This document shows, piece after piece, positions 6,324-11,084 of a DNA stretch of 11,084 nt. The position numbers were made by a program, and so were the translations under genes. This stretch comes from Candidatus Anoxychlamydiales bacterium. Its GTDB lineage: Bacteria > Chlamydiota > Chlamydiia > Chlamydiales > SM23-39. The stretch lies in NCBI GenBank assembly GCA_011064865.1, contig JAAKFX010000050.1:1-11084 (forward strand). Reading direction: 5' to 3'. How positions within the stretch are numbered: the stretch's first letter is position 1; the number at the start of each line of letters is the position of its first letter. Below the pieces are notes generated by a model that made no database searches, was not told where the DNA came from, and worked only from the letters and a program-made list of their open reading frames with translations.

Positions 6324-6596
6324 ATGCCATTGCCAATTTATGGATTTATGGATCTTGAAGCAAATCCTCAAAATGAAAATCGAGATTATACTCGCTATCA
6401 TGCAATGAAATTTTGTACTCAAGTTATTTGTTGTGTTGGAGCCCTAATTACAGAGGGGATTTATCTTCATTACATGTTCAAAAATCATGATGTAGAATCT
6501 ATGGACAAAGCGCAGGTAGGATGGTTTGTAGCAATAGCTTTAGCTATCCCATGTCTTGCATGCTCAGGTGTACAGTTATTAAATCAACGTGACTAA
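6324..6596 (+). CDS. Small two-helix membrane protein, unrecognised
   Basis: 90-residue protein. The start is set at ATG 6324 because AAGGAG (6311-6316) lies seven bases before it; the longer frame from 6276 would put that ribosome site inside the coding region. A polar N-terminus of about 28 residues (Asn/Asp/Arg-rich) is followed by two hydrophobic helices, about 30-51 and 65-86, joined by a short charged loop (NHDVESMDKAQ). Four Cys lie in the hydrophobic parts (31, 36, 37, 77, with a fifth at 80). No signal peptidase site is evident. Two close hydrophobic lobes with short ends are the layout of chlamydial inclusion-membrane (Inc) proteins, but a plain inner-membrane protein fits equally well. 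It stands alone: the neighbours are on the other strand. I do not recognise the family. Confidence 0.7.
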   Translation: MPLPIYGFMDLEANPQNENRDYTRYHAMKFCTQVICCVGALITEGIYLHYMFKNHDVESMDKAQVGWFVAIALAIPCLACSGVQLLNQRD

Positions 6597-6613
6597 TCTA
6601 ATCATAGATTTTT
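6595..6613 (+). terminator. Possible weak terminator after the two-helix protein gene
   Basis: AATCTA (6595-6600) pairs with TAGATT (6605-6610) around a four-base loop and is followed by a short T run. It begins within the stop codon. The stem is only six pairs and AT-rich, so the call is tentative. The gene facing it ends at 6661. Confidence 0.3.
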
Positions 6614-6660
6614 AAGATTTAAAGCCATTTTTTTTCTTGAAAATATGAGAGAGATGACAT

Positions 6661-7164
6661 TTAGTAAAAAAACTTCTCATACCATGTTTTTATAATATCA
6701 TGATGCTTTGAATAAGCTTTCAATATAGATCTAGCCCACTTATATAAAATGTCTTCATACTCTTTTAAAGATTTGGCTTTTTTTATATCCAAGATTGTAA
6801 TGTTGCCCATATCTTCTGGTGGTTCTAACCACTCAAATATAGCTCCTTTTGAAAGAGCTCTATCCATCGATTTTGTAATTACTTTTAAATCAATTTGTTT
6901 TTCAACTGCCATATATAATGCTATTAAGTGTATAGCTACGGATTGAATAGATTTTCTAGATTTCACTCCAGGATGTTGTGCGCAGTAGCTATCAACTAGT
7001 AGGCGATGAATTTTAGGATATCCAAAATTTTCACCTTCCCATGCTAAAACCTCTGTGAAGAACTTCCAACAGCCTTTACTAGCTCCAATATAAGGATGTA
7101 TAGGATCATTTTCATCTTCTTCAAATACAGCATTGCAACCAGGGCAATGTTTAGAATAAGTCAT
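6661..7164 (-). CDS. DUF5946 family protein
   Basis: 167-residue cytoplasmic protein that fits the DUF5946 family over its whole length. Landmarks in order are CPGC (7-10) near the N-terminus, YIGASKGCW (25-33), IHRLLVDSY (52-60), CAQHPG (61-66), SIQSVAIHL (72-80), FEWLEPP (110-116) and a closing KHH (153-155). The Cys pair, Cys32, His53, Asp58, His64, His79 and the His pair could bind metal, but this is inference; no reaction is known for the family. AGAAGAAG just before ATG 7164 is a purine-rich though imperfect ribosome site, and a good promoter stands upstream at 7195-7223. It is a single-gene unit between two unrelated orphans. As I recall, the family is mostly found in free-living soil bacteria and cyanobacteria, so its presence here suggests gene transfer. 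Family call strong, role unknown. Confidence 0.8.
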   Translation of the reverse strand: MTYSKHCPGCNAVFEEDENDPIHPYIGASKGCWKFFTEVLAWEGENFGYPKIHRLLVDSYCAQHPGVKSRKSIQSVAIHLIALYMAVEKQIDLKVITKSMDRALSKGAIFEWLEPPEDMGNITILDIKKAKSLKEYEDILYKWARSILKAYSKHHDIIKTWYEKFFY

Positions 7165-7194
7165 ATTTCTTCTTCTTTGAGATTTATATCAGTT

Positions 7195-7223
7195 ATTATG
7201 AAAAAATCAGATTAGAAGTTCAA
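7195..7223 (-). promoter_or_regulatory. Promoter for the DUF5946 gene
   Basis: On the minus strand TTGAAC (7223-7218) and CATAAT (7200-7195) are separated by exactly 17 bases, a close fit to sigma70/sigma66 promoters. It lies about 30 bases before the start codon at 7164. Confidence 0.55.
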
Positions 7224-7269
7224 ATGAAATTCCCCGTCTTAAAATGGTGAAAAAAAATAAAAAAAAATA

Positions 7270-7297
7270 TTGAAATATATCTTTAATATGGTAGAGT
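7270..7297 (+). promoter_or_regulatory. Candidate promoter for the propeller-like gene
   Basis: TTGAAA (7270-7275) and TAGAGT (7292-7297) are separated by 16 bases, 25 bases before the ATG at 7323. It is divergent from the DUF5946 promoter. The DNA between the two promoters is an A-rich run (7249-7267). The -35 box is good, the -10 box only moderate. Confidence 0.35.
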
Positions 7298-7322
7298 TTT
7301 TTGCTTAAATTTGGAGGTTGTT

Positions 7323-8726
7323 ATGAGCGCTGCATCATCAGTTTTCGGAAAAGAAAATTATTATTTATTCGATATTCTTTCTTCTTCAAGGCACTATTGT
7401 AAACAGAATTATCCGCCTATCACTTGTTTTGTTCTAAACAGACATTTTTGTGTTGTTGGATATGATAATGATAAAACAAAGCATTTGTCTGACTATATAT
7501 GTCCTTTGAAACTAAAAGAAAAGCCAGATTATACAAGAGTAAAAACTCTAGTTGTTATACCTTTAGATGTTTTATCTTTAGACAGACGTACACATATTTC
7601 TAATGAACTAGATTATACTAATAAGGTTGAAAGCATTAAGTTTATTGGTAAAAATTGTTTTATTGTAAATGACTCAGATATTTTTACCGTTACAATAAAC
7701 AATAGAACTCTAGATGTTATCAAATCTAAAAATAGAGATGTTGATCTATCTAGTACAACTAAAGCCACCAAAAAAGCTGAAAATCCAATATCTCCTAATT
7801 CATATTATAGAGTGGCAAATGGACAAGTATTTATAAGAAATTGTTCTGAGAAAGTATTTTTTGCACCAAAACAATCAGATGATGAAGCCTCAACTTTAGA
7901 TGATAAATCTGCGAAACAATCTGGGCCATCTAGATTAGTTCAATCTCTACGATCTAATCTAATTGGAAAACGTGCAGCTACTGATCTTTCATTTTTGTAT
8001 GAAGAAAGCTTTGGTGTCAGTCTATCTGCTACACAAGGCACTGATGTTGAACTCTCTTCTCTACACGCTAGTGAAGCTAGAGCTGCTTTTCAGGAAAAAA
8101 CAGTTGAAAATCAGAGAATATTATCTATTTTAGTTACTCTAAAGAATGAGATAGATTTTAAAGCATCTGATACTGATATTGTTGTTTACGGTGATTTTTT
8201 AATTGTAGGAGCAAAAATTGATGATGTACTTACATTTAGAATTTTTGATTTAAATTCTAAAATGCAAATAGATAAAATTCCGTATGCATATTTAGATAAA
8301 TATCGAAATAGCAAAGTTTTTCTAAAAGATTTAAAGGATCTTGAGTTTACATTTTTTGATGAGAAGCAAAACTGGGCTATTGTTCAGGACAAAAAATTTG
8401 GATGTAGTATCTTTGATTTTATTACTCAAAAAACAAGATACCTTTCTTTTATAAATCAAATGACTTGTGCAGTTTTCTATAAAAACTTTTTAATATTAGG
8501 ATTTAAAAATGACAGTGATGCTAAAGGTTATATCAAAATTTTAGATAGACTATCATTTGATGAAGTGCAAACTATACCTGATGATTACTTTTATGGTTAT
8601 CCTAGAGAAATTTTGGTTTCAAATAATAGAATTGTATGTTTCGATGGTATTGCTGTTAAATCTTTTGATTTTAACTTTACTGAAGAGGAGCAGGTTAGAG
8701 AAACAAGGATGACAATAGAAAAATAG
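7323..8726 (+). CDS. Beta-propeller-like orphan protein
   Basis: 467-residue protein of unknown family. The start is ATG 7323, with GGAGG (7313-7317) five bases upstream; the in-frame TTG at 7311 overlaps that ribosome site and is unlikely. There is no signal peptide or membrane helix. The C-terminal half shows units of about 40 residues that read like degenerate propeller blades, with strand patterns such as DFLIVGAK...FRIFDL (291-310), WAIVQDKKFGCSIFDF (351-366), NFLILGFK...YIKILDR (388-409) and RIVCFDGIAVKSFDF (436-450). Similar strands occur at about 33-60 and 103-134. A Ser/Ala/Lys-rich, probably flexible stretch (about 140-265) separates the halves. The blades recall WD40 or PQQ-type repeats, but the signature WD dipeptides are missing. 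It is monocistronic and converges on corA eight bases away. It could be a secreted effector or a cytosolic scaffold; neither is shown. Confidence 0.75.
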   Translation: MSAASSVFGKENYYLFDILSSSRHYCKQNYPPITCFVLNRHFCVVGYDNDKTKHLSDYICPLKLKEKPDYTRVKTLVVIPLDVLSLDRRTHISNELDYTNKVESIKFIGKNCFIVNDSDIFTVTINNRTLDVIKSKNRDVDLSSTTKATKKAENPISPNSYYRVANGQVFIRNCSEKVFFAPKQSDDEASTLDDKSAKQSGPSRLVQSLRSNLIGKRAATDLSFLYEESFGVSLSATQGTDVELSSLHASEARAAFQEKTVENQRILSILVTLKNEIDFKASDTDIVVYGDFLIVGAKIDDVLTFRIFDLNSKMQIDKIPYAYLDKYRNSKVFLKDLKDLEFTFFDEKQNWAIVQDKKFGCSIFDFITQKTRYLSFINQMTCAVFYKNFLILGFKNDSDAKGYIKILDRLSFDEVQTIPDDYFYGYPREILVSNNRIVCFDGIAVKSFDFNFTEEEQVRETRMTIEK

Positions 8727-8734
8727 AGCAGTAA

Positions 8735-9655
8735 TTATAACCATTTTTTTCTAGCAAATATATAAACGCAGATAAGTGTTATCAAAATTGTTATATTCAT
8801 AAGAATTAAAAAGGCATGGGGATTTTTTGCAAAAGGCAGAGATACGTTCATTCCGTAAATAGATGCTATTATTGTCGGAATTGTGAAAATTATGGTGATC
8901 GCAGTTAAAAGTTTTATGGTTTTATTTACATCATTTGTAAATAAAATCTGATATGAATCTCTAAGCGATCTTATGCTTTTTACACTAATAGAGCAAAGAT
9001 CTTCAGATTGTTTCACTGCAATCATTAAATCTTGCAGAATATCATAATCTTTTTCATACAGTGAGATGTATCTTCCAGAAAATATAGCTTCTAATACATT
9101 TCTAAGAGGAACTAAACTAGATTGATATTGATTTAAAATCTCTTCGTTTTTTGTTAAAACTACGATAGCTTTGTTTGAGATAGCTTGCATCTGCTGCTCT
9201 TGTTCTATAACAGCATTTCTAACGCCCTTTATCTTTGTTGTAAAATCTTGAGTGATTTTTAACAGAATATAAAGCAAAAGTTTTGATTTTTGTGTAGTTG
9301 CCAGTTTTGTTCTGCTAGATAATAAATTTTCAATAATTTTGCTTTTTTGAGGGGAGATCGTAATTATAAAATTTTTGGTAAGTAAAATAACAACTGTTGC
9401 TGTATGCATCCCTTTTTCAAGATCAGAAGAGTTTCTAGCATAAATAATGATATTATCGTCAATATGCTCTATTCTTGGAATTTCATATTTGTCTAATGCA
9501 TCCATTATATCTGCTATGTCTATCGAGGCAATCTCGCAGATTTTAGAAAGATCTTCAACAGATGCATCTGAGACATTGACCCAAGAGCCAACTCTAAAGT
9601 CTTGAATTTCACTAAAAGCATCATCGCGAATTGATTTATAGTAAATCTGAAGCAT
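8735..9655 (-). CDS. corA: CorA family magnesium/divalent cation transporter
   Basis: 306-residue inner-membrane channel that should form a pentamer and import Mg2+ (or Co2+/Ni2+). A cytoplasmic alpha/beta domain occupies about 1-130, followed by the long stalk helices (about 131-245). Two membrane helices lie at the very end, about 246-267 and 281-301. The hallmark YGMN motif is intact at 267-270 and is followed by SLPFAKNPHAF, the usual loop between the helices. The C-terminus is the basic ARKKWL typical of the family. ATG 9655 has AGAGGA nine bases upstream. The gene follows lpxD on the same strand after 68 bases with no convincing terminator between, so it may be the last gene of the skp-lpxD unit. 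Family call is firm; ion preference cannot be read from sequence. Confidence 0.93.
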   Translation of the reverse strand: MLQIYYKSIRDDAFSEIQDFRVGSWVNVSDASVEDLSKICEIASIDIADIMDALDKYEIPRIEHIDDNIIIYARNSSDLEKGMHTATVVILLTKNFIITISPQKSKIIENLLSSRTKLATTQKSKLLLYILLKITQDFTTKIKGVRNAVIEQEQQMQAISNKAIVVLTKNEEILNQYQSSLVPLRNVLEAIFSGRYISLYEKDYDILQDLMIAVKQSEDLCSISVKSIRSLRDSYQILFTNDVNKTIKLLTAITIIFTIPTIIASIYGMNVSLPFAKNPHAFLILMNITILITLICVYIFARKKWL

Positions 9656-9723
9656 ATAAAAATATCCTCTTAATTACTACTTATCAACAATTTTTAGGTA
9701 ATTCAAGTAAATTTTGAATTCTT

Positions 9724-10752
9724 TTAAAGATTTTTTGTTTTGTCTTCTAAGAGAGTTATCTTCTCTTCTAGCTTTTTTAGGGTTTTAGATAGGTTTTTAT
9801 ATGTGATATATTGTCTATTATAATCGTTTAGATCAATAGCCGGAGAGCCTCTATATTTGCCTTTTTTTAGGTTTTTAGAAATTCCTGATCTTGTTGCAAA
9901 CATAGCGCCATCTTCAATCTCAACATGTCCTGTTACCCCAACTTGACCCCCCATGATAACAAAATTGCCGATTTTAGAGGAGCCTGCTATTCCTGTTTGA
10001 GCAGCTATAGCTGTGTTTTCTCCTACTTCGACATTGTGAGCTATCTGCACTAAATTATCGATTTTAGTGCCTTTTTTGATGATAGTAGCTTTGAATCTAG
10101 CCCTATCTATACATGAGTTCGCTCCAATCTCTACATCATCCTCTATTATAACAATGCCTAATTGAGCTAGCTTTTTATATTTACCTTTTTCAAAAATATA
10201 GCCAAATCCACAAGAGCCAATAACAACTCCGCTTTGCGCTATTACTCTGTTTTTTATAATGCAACTCTCTCTTATCACTACATTTGAATGAATCGTGCAA
10301 TCTTTTCCAATAGAAGAGTTTGCTCCGATATAAACTCCCGCTCCAATAAAAGTATTATCATCAATTGTTACGTTTTCATCGATGACAGAGTTTGGTAAGA
10401 TTACTACATTTTTGCCGATTTTTGCTGTTTTATGTATACATGCGCTTTTATGGATAGCAGAAAATCCTGATTTTTTTTGAGAGTTTGAGAGAAATTCAGC
10501 AATTTGTTGAATAGCTTTTGAGGGATCTTCTGATATTAAATAATTTTTTTCGTCTGTGATCTTTGTGTTTTTATCAACGCAAATGACCCCCGCATCTGAT
10601 TTTAACATTGCATCAATATAACGAGGGTTTGCTAAAAAAGAAGCCTCATTTTTAGAGGCTTTATCTAATGTATTTACTCCGACAATTTCAATATCTGCAT
10701 TGCCATAAAGCTCGCTATTTGTTAACTCAGCTAGCTCTTTTAGGCATGTCAT
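9724..10752 (-). CDS. lpxD: UDP-3-O-(3-hydroxyacyl)glucosamine N-acyltransferase
   Basis: 342-residue cytoplasmic enzyme of lipid A synthesis. It moves a hydroxyacyl chain from acyl carrier protein to the 2-amino group of UDP-3-O-acylglucosamine and works as a trimer. The N-terminal uridine-binding domain (1-100) includes FLANPRY (39-45). A left-handed beta helix built from hexapeptide repeats spans about 101-290, for example IGAGVYIGANSSIG (136-149). The catalytic His239 lies in IAHNVEVG (237-244), the same number as in Escherichia coli LpxD, and GFGY (182-185) and NSCIDRARF (212-220) are further family landmarks. The C-terminus (about 318-340) is a charged coiled coil. TAAGG lies nine bases before ATG 10752, inside the end of skp, whose reading frame overlaps this gene by 26 bases, so translation of the two is probably coupled. 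Confidence 0.96.
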   Translation of the reverse strand: MTCLKELAELTNSELYGNADIEIVGVNTLDKASKNEASFLANPRYIDAMLKSDAGVICVDKNTKITDEKNYLISEDPSKAIQQIAEFLSNSQKKSGFSAIHKSACIHKTAKIGKNVVILPNSVIDENVTIDDNTFIGAGVYIGANSSIGKDCTIHSNVVIRESCIIKNRVIAQSGVVIGSCGFGYIFEKGKYKKLAQLGIVIIEDDVEIGANSCIDRARFKATIIKKGTKIDNLVQIAHNVEVGENTAIAAQTGIAGSSKIGNFVIMGGQVGVTGHVEIEDGAMFATRSGISKNLKKGKYRGSPAIDLNDYNRQYITYKNLSKTLKKLEEKITLLEDKTKNL

Positions 10753-11084
10753 TTAAACCAACCTTAGGGGTTTGATTTTCTTCTGCTGAAGCAGTTGAAT
10801 TATCTTTGTTTTCAGTTTCATTTTTTGCTGTCTCTTTATCAAAATTTTTGTCCATTTGATTGATTACAAGCTCTGTGATATCAATTTTTGGATTGTTATA
10901 AAAACAAGCTTCTTTATTTAAGACTAAATCTAGCTTTTTATTCTCAGCAATTGCTTCAGAGGCTTTTGAGATGTTGCTAGACATTTTTTGAATAAAAAAG
11001 TAGTTAGCTTGATTTAATATTTGATATAACTGATTTTGATATTTTGCTAGATCTTGATGAAGTGTGCTTTGTTTCATTTTTAGC
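10727..11084 (-). CDS. skp: Skp/OmpH-like periplasmic chaperone, C-terminal part (partial)
   Basis: The last roughly 118 codons of a gene that runs off the right edge; the frame remains open to the window end, so the Met at 11077 is internal. The helical Lys/Gln-rich part (QDLAKYQNQLYQILNQ) is one arm of the Skp coiled-coil tentacle. The closing region with LDLVLNKEACFYNNPKIDIT and VINQMDKNF matches the C-terminal beta/helix segment of Skp (compare DLVVDANAVAYNSSDVKDIT in Escherichia coli). Skp holds unfolded outer-membrane proteins in the periplasm. The end carries an unusual extra acidic, polar tail of about 35 residues (rich in Glu, Asn, Lys, Thr). It overlaps the downstream lpxD start by 26 bases; skp-lpxD is the chlamydial arrangement, usually preceded by bamA, which is outside the window. 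Confidence 0.85.
   Translation of the reverse strand, partial: LKMKQSTLHQDLAKYQNQLYQILNQANYFFIQKMSSNISKASEAIAENKKLDLVLNKEACFYNNPKIDITELVINQMDKNFDKETAKNETENKDNSTASAEENQTPKVGLNDMPKRAS

Noticed and set aside
6749..6946. Plus-strand open frame of 65 codons
   Set aside because: Antisense to the DUF5946 gene, which has strong family motifs; no independent support.
7311..7322. TTG start four codons upstream for the propeller-like gene
   Set aside because: The TTG overlaps the GGAGG ribosome site that serves the ATG at 7323.
9681..9689. TTATCAACA, one base from a DnaA box
   Set aside because: A single near-match in an AT-rich gap between lpxD and corA, with no cluster of boxes and no replication gene nearby; not evidence of an origin.
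9700..9720. Inverted repeat AATTCAA/TTGAATT between lpxD and corA
   Set aside because: Seven nearly all A-T pairs, and on the transcribed (minus) strand no T run follows, so it is not a convincing terminator.
1..11084. CRISPR arrays, insertion sequences, attachment sites, tRNA or rRNA genes
   Set aside because: No regularly spaced repeats, transposase or integrase motifs, terminal inverted repeats or cloverleaf-like segments were found in any of the gaps on either strand.

Overview
This AT-rich window (low GC, A/T-ending codons throughout) almost certainly comes from a member of the Chlamydiae, probably one of the low-GC environmental lineages rather than a Chlamydia species. The main evidence is gene order. 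A DNA-binding HU/IHF gene end, then accA, then an MsbA-type exporter and a nearby dnaQ-type exonuclease recall the chlamydial himD/ihfA-(unknown)-accA-msbA-...-dnaQ neighbourhood. The skp/ompH-lpxD pair at the right end is also a chlamydial (and general Gram-negative) pair. The AccA N-terminus, with its LPHEKQ opening and ICRHSDRP segment, looks chlamydial as remembered from family knowledge; no search was run.

Layout: (1) Positions 1-105 hold the 3' end of an HU/IHF gene, closed by a strong intrinsic terminator at 137-167. (2) Positions 368-4595 form a tightly packed plus-strand operon: a membrane-anchored L,D-transpeptidase (peptidoglycan), accA (fatty acid synthesis), an MsbA-like lipid A/lipid exporter with an EF-hand-like insert, and a 92-residue orphan. 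(3) Converging on it are two minus-strand genes: dnaQ-like exonuclease with a C-terminal DUF3820 module, then an atypical SDR/epimerase-like protein. (4) Positions 6131-8734 look accessory: a possible 22-residue micro-lipoprotein, a 90-residue two-helix membrane protein, a DUF5946 protein and a 467-residue beta-propeller-like orphan, each with its own promoter-like sequences and little obvious link to the core genes. (5) Positions 8735-11084 on the minus strand form a probable skp-lpxD-corA transcription unit, with skp running off the right edge and overlapping lpxD by 26 nt.

How the genes fit together: most core genes serve the cell envelope. The L,D-transpeptidase would cross-link peptidoglycan, AccA starts fatty acid synthesis, LpxD adds the N-linked acyl chain of lipid A, the MsbA-like exporter flips lipid A, Skp escorts outer-membrane proteins and CorA brings in divalent cations. 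No tRNA, rRNA, CRISPR array, insertion sequence or phage gene was seen. No complete new multi-gene system is evident. The least explained items are the EF-hand-like insert in the exporter, the micro-lipoprotein with its adjoining repeat cluster, and the propeller orphan.
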